Source of the DNA: Sphingobacterium sp. SYP-B4668
GTDB taxonomy: Bacteria > Bacteroidota > Bacteroidia > Sphingobacteriales > Sphingobacteriaceae
NCBI RefSeq assembly: GCF_027627455.1
Contig: NZ_CP115483.1
Coordinates: 2,542,001-2,606,000, forward strand
Direction of reading: 5' to 3'
Length of the DNA stretch: 64,000 bases
The notes beneath the pieces were generated by a model. That model saw nothing but the letters and a program-made list of their open reading frames with translations, made no database searches and was not told where the DNA came from. Of this stretch, positions 7,759 through 17,267 are shown piece after piece. Numbering within the stretch: position 1 is the stretch's first letter; each line of letters opens with the position of its first letter. A program made the position numbers and the translations under genes.

Positions 7759-10700
7759 ATGAAAAAAACAACTAGAATAATAAAAATGGCGAGCCAGTAT
7801 GTGCTGCTGTTTTTATTAACCATTATTTCCAGCCAAGGGTTTGCCGGCGATATGGACAAAAATCTTCAACAACAGCAGCAACAAATCGTAGCAAGCGGTA
7901 TTGTTTTGACAAAAGCTGGAAAACCCATGGCCAATGTTTCTGTGGTTGAAAAAAATGCAGAACAAGTCAGTACACGCACTGATGCGGAGGGCCGCTTCAG
8001 CTTACGGGTTGCTAAGAGCAGCATTTTGGTCTTTAGTTATGTTGGTTACAAAGCGGTAGAGATGCCTGCTGCATCTGTTTCTGATTTCACCTTACAATTG
8101 GAAGAAGATGAGCTTCAATTGAATGAGGTTGTCGTAACTGGCTATACGCGTCAGCGTAAAGCTGATTTGACGGGAGCGGTATCCGTCATCAATGTCGATC
8201 AGATCCGCTCTAGTACCACCGGGAGTGCGATGCGTGCAGCTCAAGGCAAGGTCGCTGGTATGGCGGTGTCATTCAATGGATCTCCAGATCCATCGGCTTC
8301 CGTCCGAATCCGCGGTGAGGGTACATTGAATAACAACAATCCGCTCTATATCATAGACGGTACACCTACTACACGTTCCATGGCCGAGCTGGCTACCATG
8401 GATATCGAGTCAATCCAGGTATTGAAAGATGCTTCTGCCGCTTCCATCTATGGCTCGCGCGCTGCCAATGGTGTCATTATCATTACAACACGTAGGGGTA
8501 AAAAAGGCACCGTTGTTGATGTCAATGCTTCCAATACGATTACTAGCGGAGCCAAGCCCTATCAATTGATGAATACTGAGCAGCGAGGAATTGCGCAGTA
8601 TTGGGCAATAAAGAATGATAATGGTGCGGCAGATCCCAATCAAGTTGGGATAGGTTTCGTACGTGATTTCGGCGGACTGTATCAGTATCAAGATCATCAG
8701 GATGCCAATAATAATTGGGTACTTGATGGTGTGACTTGGCGTGAATATCTCGATCCTATCGAGAAGACCATGCGCTCTGCCGATACCGATTGGCAAAAAG
8801 AAATTCTAAGGACCGGACGGATTCAACAGTATAACGTCACGCTATCTAATGGTTCAGACAAGGGGACGTCCCTTTTCGCAGCCGATTACTATGGTAATGA
8901 GGGGACGATTGACGGGAGCTTTTTTAGACGTGTCAACGCGCGTATGAATAGCGATTATACCTGGTTAGATGGTAAAATCAAGGTTGGTGAAAACTTCACT
9001 GTATCTCAATGGCGTACGAGTTATAATATTGGAGACGGTAATCTGGGCAGTACCAAATCTTTGATGTCGATTGTACCTGTACGTACTGTGGACGGAATAG
9101 GATGGGGCGGACCAGTTGGAGGGATGAGCGATCGGCAGAATCCCGTCCGATTGATTGCAGATAATAAGCAGAATCATCAAGATAATTTGCGCCTGTTTGG
9201 CAATACCTATATAGATATTGAAATATTGAAGGGACTGAATTTTCGATCTACATTTGGCGTGGATTTCGTTGGGTATTGGAGAAAGACTAGTGATTTAACC
9301 TATAAATCGGGCTTTATGAGCGAGACGCGCAATGGCCTATACCAGACTTCCAATTTCAATTATGATTGGAATAATAGCAATATACTGCAATATGTATTCG
9401 ATGTGAGCAAGCACAAGTTTGACGTGATGGTTGGTCAAGAGACAGTAGACCATACCTTCCGTAGCCATTGGGGTAGTCGTAGGGTGTTTGCTTTGGAGAC
9501 TCCCGACTATATGCAGTTGGATGCCGGTGAAGAGGATCGTGAGAACGGTGGCGGAGCAAGCAACAATACACTTATTTCTTGGTTTGGAAAGTTCAATTAC
9601 AATTACGGTGATCGGTATCTAGCTTCAGCTACTTTACGTCGCGATGCTTCTTCTGTATTTGGAGAGAATAATCGTTGGGCAACTTTTCCGGCGGTTTCCT
9701 TTGGTTGGGTCTTGAATAATGAGTCATTTTTTGAAGATGTCTTGTCTGGTTTTTCGCAGTTGAAGCTTCGTTATGGATGGGGACAAAATGGAAATTCACA
9801 GATTGATGATTATGCAGCCTACTTGATGTATAGTTCGCTTTATGATTTGAATTCTGTATTCGATTGGAATTGGGGCACTGCTTATGATTTCTCAGGACAG
9901 GGTGGGAGCAATCTACCTTCTGGTTTCCGTCGTACCCAACGCAATAATCCCAACCTGAAGTGGGAGACCACCACGCAGCACAACTTTGGAGTAGATTTCG
10001 CCTTTATGAACGCCAAGTTCAATGGATCATTTGATTATTACATTAAGAAAACGACAGATATTTTAATGAAACCGGGGACTGTTGCGACCTTAGGTGAAGG
10101 TGCTCAGATGTGGCTCAATGGTGCTGATATCGATAATAAGGGGGTGGAGTTGACCCTTAATTATAGGGACAAGTTAGGCGAAGTAGGCCTGAATGTGGGG
10201 GCTGTATTTTCGCACAACAAGCAGCGTATTATGAAAGTCCCAGATGAGGTTATCAACAACTTTGCTGGAAATGGTACCGATCAGAATATCCTCGGACGCT
10301 CTCGCTCTTCGATGTATGGATATATTGCAGATGGATTGTTCCAATCCCTCGAAGATGTCAATGCCCATGCCGATCAGGTGGGGGCGGCGCCAGGTCGTAT
10401 TCGCTTTCGTGACATTAACAATGATGGTAAGATCAACCAAGAGGACCGTGCTTGGCTAGGCAATCAGGATCCTGCTATGGAATACGGCATAAATGTATCG
10501 ATGGATTGGAAAAACTTCGATTTTTCTATGTTCTTCAATGGATTGGTAGGCAAGAAGCTTAATGTTCAGGGATGGAAATCTTGGACGGATATCTATGCAC
10601 TCAGTACATCGGGCGAGAATTACGGTGTACGTCTCTTGGACGCTTGGACACCGACCAACACTGCTAGTAGCATACCCGCTATATCCATCAACAATTACAA

Positions 10701-10965
10701 TGACGAAGGGCGCTTTTCTACTTATTATGTGGAGAGTGGCTCCTATATGAAAGTCCGAAATATAGAGTTAGGGTATACCATTCCGCAGATGGTGTTGGAG
10801 CGAGCAAAGATTAAGCGAGTTCGTTTGGCCTTGCGCGCAGATAATGTATTGCGGATCAAGAAGACATCTGGAAGCAATCCATATACAGGTCTAGATCCGG
10901 AAACTCCCGGGAATGGCTATCCATTACCCTTCTCGATGACATTCGGAATCAATGCTTCATTTTAA
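7759..10965 (+). CDS. SusC-family TonB-dependent outer-membrane transporter
   Basis: A 1068-residue SusC/RagA-type receptor. It has a signal peptide (to about residue 30), then a carboxypeptidase-like regulatory domain at about 45-120 (GKPMANVSVVEK, DAEGRFSL). Next come the ELQLNEVVVTGY segment, the plug domain (about 130-240, with IYGSRAANGVIIITTRRGKKG as the SusC signature) and a 22-strand barrel ending in SMTFGINASF. With its SusD partner it imports oligosaccharides using TonB energy. It lies 242 bases after the GH32-like gene, and no clear promoter or hairpin was found in that gap. SusD starts 21 bases downstream. Confidence 0.95.
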   Translation: MKKTTRIIKMASQYVLLFLLTIISSQGFAGDMDKNLQQQQQQIVASGIVLTKAGKPMANVSVVEKNAEQVSTRTDAEGRFSLRVAKSSILVFSYVGYKAVEMPAASVSDFTLQLEEDELQLNEVVVTGYTRQRKADLTGAVSVINVDQIRSSTTGSAMRAAQGKVAGMAVSFNGSPDPSASVRIRGEGTLNNNNPLYIIDGTPTTRSMAELATMDIESIQVLKDASAASIYGSRAANGVIIITTRRGKKGTVVDVNASNTITSGAKPYQLMNTEQRGIAQYWAIKNDNGAADPNQVGIGFVRDFGGLYQYQDHQDANNNWVLDGVTWREYLDPIEKTMRSADTDWQKEILRTGRIQQYNVTLSNGSDKGTSLFAADYYGNEGTIDGSFFRRVNARMNSDYTWLDGKIKVGENFTVSQWRTSYNIGDGNLGSTKSLMSIVPVRTVDGIGWGGPVGGMSDRQNPVRLIADNKQNHQDNLRLFGNTYIDIEILKGLNFRSTFGVDFVGYWRKTSDLTYKSGFMSETRNGLYQTSNFNYDWNNSNILQYVFDVSKHKFDVMVGQETVDHTFRSHWGSRRVFALETPDYMQLDAGEEDRENGGGASNNTLISWFGKFNYNYGDRYLASATLRRDASSVFGENNRWATFPAVSFGWVLNNESFFEDVLSGFSQLKLRYGWGQNGNSQIDDYAAYLMYSSLYDLNSVFDWNWGTAYDFSGQGGSNLPSGFRRTQRNNPNLKWETTTQHNFGVDFAFMNAKFNGSFDYYIKKTTDILMKPGTVATLGEGAQMWLNGADIDNKGVELTLNYRDKLGEVGLNVGAVFSHNKQRIMKVPDEVINNFAGNGTDQNILGRSRSSMYGYIADGLFQSLEDVNAHADQVGAAPGRIRFRDINNDGKINQEDRAWLGNQDPAMEYGINVSMDWKNFDFSMFFNGLVGKKLNVQGWKSWTDIYALSTSGENYGVRLLDAWTPTNTASSIPAISINNYNDEGRFSTYYVESGSYMKVRNIELGYTIPQMVLERAKIKRVRLALRADNVLRIKKTSGSNPYTGLDPETPGNGYPLPFSMTFGINASF

Positions 10966-10986
10966 TAGTTTAAAAAATAGCAAATT

Positions 10987-12705
10987 ATGAAACGATTAAA
11001 TATATTATTTCTGGGCTTTATTTTACTAGTAACGGTGAGTTGTGAGTCCATGCTCGATACCAAGCCTCAGGGCGTTGTGTCGGACGAAGATCTCAATGAA
11101 CCTGAGCAAGTAGAGAAGATGGTCAATGCCGCTTATTCATTCACCGGTCAGAACCACTTTAACAAACAGATGGGGATGCCATACGAAGAGGGATCCGTTC
11201 GAGGAGGTGAGGCTTATAAAGGTGGCTCTGGTACCAATGATAATGCTGAGCGTAACCGATGGGAGACTTTCACATACATGCAGGCTACCAATGTTGATGA
11301 CCTTGACAATCTATGGTGGGTCCACTATGTCGCTATCGGCCGGATACACGATGCCTTAAGACGAGTGAAGAATCTAACGCTAGAGCAATATCCGTTAAAA
11401 GAGCAACGAATTGCGGAGTTGCGTTTTCTACGAGGCCATATCTATATGTATATGAAGCAGTGTTTTAAATTTTTTCCTTATATAGATGAGGATACTCCAC
11501 AAGATATGTATGACAAAGTCGGGACAGATGATCTGACCAACATAGAGCTTTGGGCCAAATTGATTGATGATTTCCGAGTCGGCGCCTCTGTGTTGCCTGA
11601 TGTGCAGAGCGAGGTGGGACGTCCAACGAGCTACGCAGCCAAAGCTTATTTAGCTAAAGCACTTATTTTCTCGGCCTATGAGCAAGATGATAAGCACAAT
11701 GTTGTAAACATCAATCCGGAAAAATTGACTGAAGTTGCTACGCTTTGTAAAGATATCATTGACAACTCTGGTAAGCGTTTGGCAAGCGATTTCGCAGAAA
11801 ATTTCCTCTGCGAATACGAAAATGGAAGCGAATCCATTTGGGCCATACAATATACGACAGATACCCAGACTGGTCGTCTCAATTCGTGGTTAGTTTCACC
11901 TGTCAATTCGGACTACGGTTGCTGTGGTTTTTTACAGCCTACCGTGCAGCAGATGAATCGTTATAAGACTGTAAATGGGATTCCAGATTTTGCAAACTAT
12001 AACAAAGGTATCATGCTGGACAACAAGGCGGCATTTGCTGCTACCCCCATGGATCCCCGTTTGATGCATACTGTTGCCGTTCCGGGTATGCCTTGGAAAT
12101 ACGAGCCTAGCTACATTATGGGCGAGAGTTGGGTGCGCACACCAGAGGTATACGGATATTCCATGAGTCAGAAGCTGATTGTCTCACCAACTTCGGATTG
12201 CTTCAAGAAGACCAATCCTTTTATGGGTGCGGGGCTCAACTGGGATGTGTTGCGATTAGATGAAGTAATGCTTTGGCGTGCTGAAGCTTTGATTCAGCTC
12301 GGTCAAGATATGGATGAGTCCCTACGGTTGGTCAATGCTATTCGTGCACGAGCAGCCTCTAGCACCAATCGTTTGAAATTTGCAAATGGCACACCTACAG
12401 GTAGATTTGACGTGCAGCCTTATACACCGGGAGTCAACTGCCCCGCATGGAGTAAAGAATTCGCAATGCAGGCTCTTCGTTGGGAGCGGAGCCTGGAGTT
12501 CGCTACCGAAGGAAAGTGGTTTTTCGATCTGGTGCGCTGGGGTATAGCGGCCGAATCGATGAATGCATATTTCGAAATAGAAAAAACGCGACGCTCATAT
12601 TTGAAAGATGCGGTGTTCAAAAAGAATAGGGATGAGTATTTTCCTATTCCAGAGACGCAAATCAGTTATGTCAAAGGGCTTTATAAACAGAATGCCGGTT
12701 GGTAA
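10987..12705 (+). CDS. SusD/RagB-family nutrient-binding outer-membrane lipoprotein
   Basis: A 572-residue lipoprotein with lipid cysteine at 19 (VTVSC). It follows SusC by 21 bases. It shows the SusD architecture: N-terminal TPR-like helices (ELRFLRGHIYMYM), and a C-terminal region with ALRWERSLEFATEGKWFFDL and the final YFPIPETQI segment typical of the family. It sits over the SusC barrel and captures the glycan. Together with two GH32-like proteins it suggests a ketose-containing glycan. A hairpin follows at 12727-12766. Confidence 0.93.
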   Translation: MKRLNILFLGFILLVTVSCESMLDTKPQGVVSDEDLNEPEQVEKMVNAAYSFTGQNHFNKQMGMPYEEGSVRGGEAYKGGSGTNDNAERNRWETFTYMQATNVDDLDNLWWVHYVAIGRIHDALRRVKNLTLEQYPLKEQRIAELRFLRGHIYMYMKQCFKFFPYIDEDTPQDMYDKVGTDDLTNIELWAKLIDDFRVGASVLPDVQSEVGRPTSYAAKAYLAKALIFSAYEQDDKHNVVNINPEKLTEVATLCKDIIDNSGKRLASDFAENFLCEYENGSESIWAIQYTTDTQTGRLNSWLVSPVNSDYGCCGFLQPTVQQMNRYKTVNGIPDFANYNKGIMLDNKAAFAATPMDPRLMHTVAVPGMPWKYEPSYIMGESWVRTPEVYGYSMSQKLIVSPTSDCFKKTNPFMGAGLNWDVLRLDEVMLWRAEALIQLGQDMDESLRLVNAIRARAASSTNRLKFANGTPTGRFDVQPYTPGVNCPAWSKEFAMQALRWERSLEFATEGKWFFDLVRWGIAAESMNAYFEIEKTRRSYLKDAVFKKNRDEYFPIPETQISYVKGLYKQNAGW

Positions 12706-12726
12706 ATGATTCCTTCTACCTCTTCT

Positions 12727-12766
12727 TCACTTGCGGAATACCTTATCTTTAAGTGCCCGCAAGTGA
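12727..12766 (+). terminator. hairpin after susD
   Basis: Perfect 10-base arms, TCACTTGCGG and CCGCAAGTGA, with a 20-base loop, 22 bases after the SusD stop. No T-run follows, so it could attenuate or stabilise the transcript rather than end it. Confidence 0.4.
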
Positions 12767-12905
12767 TTGCAGTACGCCTCGGCCTGATACTCACATTCGG
12801 TGTTGGAGATTAAATGTAACCATTCATTTTAATTTGATATACTTCATGGCACCGATATGTTAAGAATATAGATACTCCGGACGATTATCTTGTACCTGAG
12901 CGATC

Positions 12906-12930
12906 ATCAACGATTGAATCCATCGTTGAT
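12906..12930. repeat. inverted repeat ATCAACGAT/ATCGTTGAT before the sugar permease gene
   Basis: Perfect 9-base arms with a 7-base loop, 54 bases before the MFS start codon. It may be an operator or an RNA hairpin in the SusD-MFS junction. Confidence 0.35.
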
Positions 12931-12984
12931 AAGCTCCTTTGTCGTATTGATTATGCACATTTTATAAATAAATAAAACAAACGG

Positions 12985-14148
12985 ATGAAAAGAAATGATT
13001 TTTTAAACAAGATGATACCCTTGATGTTGGTCTTTTTCACCATGGGGTTCATCGATTTGATCGGTATTGCTACCAACTATGTGAAGAGTGATTTTGAGCT
13101 TTCTGATACTTCCGCAAATGCCTTCTCCATAATGGTGTACCTATGGTTTTTGGTTTTTTCGATTCCCACGGGTATACTTATGAACAAGATTGGTCGTAAG
13201 AAGACCGTTTTGCTGAGTTTGATTATCACTTTTCTCGGGTTGTGTATTCCAATTATTACCTACACCAATATGTCCATGCTCATTTGCTTTTCTCTTTTGG
13301 GACTTGGGAATACATTGATGCAGGTCTCTCTCAATCCGCTGTTGACCAATGTTGTTAGCGGACACAGGTTGCCTAGTTTTCTGACCCTAGGTCAGTTTGT
13401 CAAAGCTATAGCATCCTTTGTAGCGCCTATTGTTGCGGCGCAGGCGCTGATTCACTTCAGCGACTGGAAGCTTCTGTTTCCTATGTTTGCTGCGGTTACG
13501 GTCATAGCGACCATTTATCTTCTGTTCACACCTATAAAGGAGCATATTATTGAAGGTAAACCTTCTTCTTTTTCGGAATGTGTAACGTTGTTGGGCAACA
13601 GTTTTATCCTGCTGCTTTTCTTTGGGATATTGGTACACGTCGGTATTGATGTCGGAGTCAATATTACCGCGCCCAAGCTATTGATTGAACGAGCAGGCAT
13701 GACATTGGCTGAGGCAGGTTATGCCACCAGCCTCTATTTTCTTTTCCGCACGTTAGGCTGTTTTGCTGGCACTTTTATATTGGCTAGGTTCTCTGCATCC
13801 AAATTCTTTAGCCTAAGTGTCATCCTTATATTATTAGGGGTATTGGGACTCTTTGTCAGTTTTGATACCCTTTCGATCTACTGCTGTGTAGCATTGATTG
13901 GTCTTGGAAATTCCAATATATTTCCCATCATCTTTTCAAGGGCTTTGACTTACAAGCCCGAGCGCAGCAATGAAATTTCTGGGTTGATGGTCATGGGAAT
14001 TGCCGGTGGGGGCATTTTTCCGTTGCTAATGGGTATCGCCTCGGACCAGGTAGGTGGTCAGTTAGGTGCCGTCATTGTGATGGCTGTCTGTGTAGCCTAT
14101 TTACTTTTCTTGGTTCTACAGTTCGGGGTTAGCAAGCAACCTCAGTAA
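12985..14148 (+). CDS. MFS sugar permease
   Basis: A 387-residue major facilitator protein with about 12 hydrophobic segments. The MFS loop motif after helix 2 reads GILMNKIGRKKTVL. Its length and N-terminal layout (PLMLVFFTMGFIDLIGIATNYV) resemble the fucose/glucose-galactose permease group. It probably moves the monosaccharide freed in the periplasm across the inner membrane. It lies between SusD and an FGGY sugar kinase, 42 bases upstream of the kinase, which fits an uptake-then-phosphorylate route. Confidence 0.88.
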   Translation: MKRNDFLNKMIPLMLVFFTMGFIDLIGIATNYVKSDFELSDTSANAFSIMVYLWFLVFSIPTGILMNKIGRKKTVLLSLIITFLGLCIPIITYTNMSMLICFSLLGLGNTLMQVSLNPLLTNVVSGHRLPSFLTLGQFVKAIASFVAPIVAAQALIHFSDWKLLFPMFAAVTVIATIYLLFTPIKEHIIEGKPSSFSECVTLLGNSFILLLFFGILVHVGIDVGVNITAPKLLIERAGMTLAEAGYATSLYFLFRTLGCFAGTFILARFSASKFFSLSVILILLGVLGLFVSFDTLSIYCCVALIGLGNSNIFPIIFSRALTYKPERSNEISGLMVMGIAGGGIFPLLMGIASDQVGGQLGAVIVMAVCVAYLLFLVLQFGVSKQPQ

Positions 14149-14190
14149 GTATTTTTGGACAATTAGCTAGGGGACAAATAGAAGTAATTT

Positions 14191-15513
14191 ATGCATTTTA
14201 TTGGAATAGATATAGGAACAAGTTCGATTTGTGGAGTTGCTTATGATTATAATAGCAAGCAAATAGAGTCGATTACTTTAGAGAATGATACGGCCCTTGT
14301 GTCGGCTCATGCATGGGAGAAAATGCAAGATCCGCTCCAGATAATGGACCTCGTAGAGCGTATTTTGCTGGATATCTCATCCCGTTATACAGATATTAGG
14401 GGGATAGGGGTCACCGGACAGATGCATGGGATATTGTATGTCAATGAGCATGGTGACGCCGTCAGCCCGCTATATACTTGGCAAGATGGAAGGGCCAATC
14501 AGCCTTTCAAAGCCAATCATACGTATGTCAGCTTTATCTCAGATCAAAGTGGCTACGCTGTAGCTTCGGGTTTTGGCCTTGCTACACATTTTTATAACCA
14601 GGACAATGGCTTGGTGCCCATAGGGGCTGTAAAGATCTGTACCATTATGGATTTTGTTGTTATGAAACTTTCGGGTCTCACGACCCCTTTGACTGACTTT
14701 AGCAACGGCGCCAGCCTAGGATTTTTCGATCTTGAAAATTTAACCTTCGATTATCCGGCGTTACAACAGTTGGGCATCGATACTTCGTTTCTTCCGGAGA
14801 TTTCAGATTCGGCTACATTTTGTGGTTACTATCGACATGGAGTGCCAGTTTATTCGGCATTAGGAGACAATCAAGCCGCGTTTTTGGGGTCTGTACGGGA
14901 TATCCATCGGTCCATACATATTACTGTAGGCACCAGTAGTCAAATTTCCGTCTTTTCGCCAAAGTTTTTAAAAGTCAAAGAATTGGAGACTCGACCCTTT
15001 CCTGGGGGGGGGTATATTTTGGTTGGAGCAGCTTTGTGTGGTGGTCAAGCGCTCGCTATGTTAAGGACTTTCTTCGCCAAGACATTAGATATGTTTGCTC
15101 CACAGCAATCGTTGGAGTTGGATGTATATGAAGTGATGAATTCCATTTTGTATAAGGATGATTCCAATGATTTACCTGTTGTGTCGACTCTTTTTGAAGG
15201 CTCCCGAATGGAGCCTGAGCAGCGGGGGGCTATTGATAATATATCTTTGGATAATTTTTCTCCAGAAAATCTAGTTTTGGCATTTTCTAAAGGTATTGTT
15301 CGGGAACTTTATAACTTCTATCGTTGTCTCCCCGAAGATATCAAAATGGATAAGTATGCGATTATTGGTTCGGGGAATGCGCTCAAAAAAAATGCTGTTC
15401 TAAGCAAGGCTTTTGAAGAGGCGTTTGAGAGAAAGCTATTCCTTTCCAGTCATCAAGAAGAGACGGCTTACGGGGCTTGTTTGAGTGCTGTTATAGCAGG
15501 TAAGTATTTGTGA
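14191..15513 (+). CDS. FGGY-family carbohydrate kinase, sedoheptulokinase-like
   Basis: A 440-residue FGGY kinase. The N-terminal ATPase fold starts FIGIDIGTSSICGVAYD. The substrate side shows GVTGQMHGILYVN and SPLYTWQDGRANQ, a pattern I associate with sedoheptulokinase and related ketose kinases. The C-terminal nucleotide-binding part includes VGTSSQISV and IIGSGNALKKN. It would phosphorylate the sugar imported by the neighbouring permease. Fructan loci more often carry a PfkB-type fructokinase, so an FGGY enzyme here hints at another ketose. The exact substrate is an inference. Confidence 0.85.
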   Translation: MHFIGIDIGTSSICGVAYDYNSKQIESITLENDTALVSAHAWEKMQDPLQIMDLVERILLDISSRYTDIRGIGVTGQMHGILYVNEHGDAVSPLYTWQDGRANQPFKANHTYVSFISDQSGYAVASGFGLATHFYNQDNGLVPIGAVKICTIMDFVVMKLSGLTTPLTDFSNGASLGFFDLENLTFDYPALQQLGIDTSFLPEISDSATFCGYYRHGVPVYSALGDNQAAFLGSVRDIHRSIHITVGTSSQISVFSPKFLKVKELETRPFPGGGYILVGAALCGGQALAMLRTFFAKTLDMFAPQQSLELDVYEVMNSILYKDDSNDLPVVSTLFEGSRMEPEQRGAIDNISLDNFSPENLVLAFSKGIVRELYNFYRCLPEDIKMDKYAIIGSGNALKKNAVLSKAFEEAFERKLFLSSHQEETAYGACLSAVIAGKYL

Positions 15514-15658
15514 TAATAGATGTATAGTCATTCCCTATTCGTGTCTTAGACGATTGTGTATCAATAAAGTGTTGATTTTGTATGTATTAAAATGTTAGCG
15601 GATTTAAACTCCAAAATCCAGGTAGCATACTTTTAAAGATAGATTTTACAGCATAACA

Positions 15659-15683
15659 GGATGGATATACTATATATCCATCC
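15659..15683. terminator. hairpin in the gap after the sugar kinase gene
   Basis: Perfect 11-base arms, GGATGGATATA and TATATCCATCC, with a 3-base loop, about 145 bases after the kinase stop. It is the only structure I see in the 374-base gap up to 15888. A T-rich stretch is absent, so termination is plausible but not certain. Confidence 0.45.
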
Positions 15684-15887
15684 GTTCAAAGACGGGATAG
15701 CAATTACGCAAATGATATTTGGAATTAGGGCAACTGAAAAAGATGACAACGATGTTTGAATGTTGCTTGAGAGCCTTTTAACCTGAATAAGCCTAAGTAG
15801 AATGTTATACATCATGCGATAATTTTCAGTACCTTAGGCTTGCCAATTCTAGCGAATAACCTTGTTGTTGATACTTACAATAGTCCA

Positions 15888-17168
15888 ATGAAAAAATCTA
15901 ACTTATTGATGTCGTTTTTTCTTTTTGTCTCTCCATACCTCGTCGCACAGACCAACGTTCACCACGTTGAAGTAGGAAAGCTTTATAAAGGATGGAAAGA
16001 TGGGGAGCTGGATATCCATCATGTATATACCGGGCGTGGAGAGTCCAGTTTCCTGATACTTCCGGATGGGACCACGTTGCTTATCGATGTGGGTGATTGG
16101 GACCCTACAGCAGAAGAGTATGCGTTTATGACCCCTCAGTTGCCCGACTCCTCCATTAGGGCGGGGCAACGTGTGGCTCGCTATATTCAATCGGTCAATC
16201 CAAATAAAGATCAAATCGACTATCTATTGGTTTCTCACTTTCACAACGATCATACCGGAGACGCTTCCAAAGGAGCTGGAAGAGCAAAATCTCCAGCACC
16301 TGGGTATCAACTGTCCGGAATAGCCGAATTGGGTGAATATATTCATATTCACAAGGTTATTGATCGGGATTACCCTCGGTATGATTTTCCGAAGCCGCTC
16401 GTCACAGATGCGGACTTTGCTAATTATCAAAATTTTATTCAATGGAAAAGCCAGTCCGCAGGACTGGCTACGGAGAAATTTGAAGTAGGATCGAACAATC
16501 AGATTACCCTGCTAAGGAATAAATCTGCCTATTCCCATTTTGAAGTGAAGAATCTTTTCAACAATGGTTTGATTTGGAACAACCAGACCCAGCGGGTGGA
16601 CACCATTTACAAACACGAGTACCAGGAAAATAAAGCCAGTTGGAATGAAAACACCATGAGCAACGGCTTCAGATTGACTTATGGAAACTTTACCTATTAT
16701 TCAGGAGGGGATTTAAGCGGCCATGTGCTTGACAAAAATGGGCAATACGTCGATATTGAAGGACTTGCCGCGCAATCCTGCGGAGAAGTTGATGTGGCTA
16801 AGGCAAATCACCATGCCTATAAGGATGCGATGACTCCTGGCTTTTTGAAGTACATCCAAGCGGCTTCATTTATTGTACCCGTATGGGATAAGGCCCATAT
16901 CCAACCGGAGATTATTGCTCGTATAGAGCAGGTGTCGTCCGTAGGCAATAGGTCTATTCCCCATCTTATTTATACCTATTTCCCAGAAGAATTAAGGTCC
17001 GAATTCCGTGATAAGTCATGGGCACGGTATATCCTGGAGGATGGACACGTTGTTGTTAAAGTCTTCGACAACGGAAGGCGGTATAGCTTGTACGTCTTGG
17101 ATGCTCATCACGAACAGCGGATAGTAAAGGCAGTCTACGGACCGTTTATTGCTAAAGGGATTAACTAG
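15888..17168 (+). CDS. secreted metallo-beta-lactamase-fold hydrolase
   Basis: The ATG at 15888 is preferred to the upstream TTG at 15840 because it opens a signal peptide (MKKSNLLMSFFLFVSPYLVAQ). The mature part is a ComEC/Rec2-like metallo-beta-lactamase fold. It has LLIDVGD near residue 68, the metal motif SHFHNDHTGD with H117, H119, D121 and H122, and a later metal-site candidate NHHAYKD near 288. The enzyme is 426 residues and probably acts in the periplasm or outside the cell with two zinc ions. The substrate is unknown. It is not obviously part of the upstream glycan operon, from which it is separated by 374 bases and a hairpin. Confidence 0.82.
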   Translation: MKKSNLLMSFFLFVSPYLVAQTNVHHVEVGKLYKGWKDGELDIHHVYTGRGESSFLILPDGTTLLIDVGDWDPTAEEYAFMTPQLPDSSIRAGQRVARYIQSVNPNKDQIDYLLVSHFHNDHTGDASKGAGRAKSPAPGYQLSGIAELGEYIHIHKVIDRDYPRYDFPKPLVTDADFANYQNFIQWKSQSAGLATEKFEVGSNNQITLLRNKSAYSHFEVKNLFNNGLIWNNQTQRVDTIYKHEYQENKASWNENTMSNGFRLTYGNFTYYSGGDLSGHVLDKNGQYVDIEGLAAQSCGEVDVAKANHHAYKDAMTPGFLKYIQAASFIVPVWDKAHIQPEIIARIEQVSSVGNRSIPHLIYTYFPEELRSEFRDKSWARYILEDGHVVVKVFDNGRRYSLYVLDAHHEQRIVKAVYGPFIAKGIN

Positions 17169-17267
17169 GCTACAATTGGCCCCGTTAAACAAACGAAATT
17201 AATTGAAAAACAGGAAAGTATAGCCTAGTCATCGTTTCAAAAGCGAGCGTAAAGCAATAGTCCGAGG

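Noticed and set aside
15633..15815. 60-codon minus-strand open frame in the gap after the sugar kinase
   Set aside because: It reads through the 11-base hairpin at 15659-15683, and its composition is that of AT-rich non-coding sequence.
17164..17229. ACTAGGCTA and TAGCCTAGT, a 9-base inverted repeat between convergent genes
   Set aside because: The arms are about 48 bases apart with no T-run, and one contains a stop codon. It may be chance, so it is not listed as a terminator.
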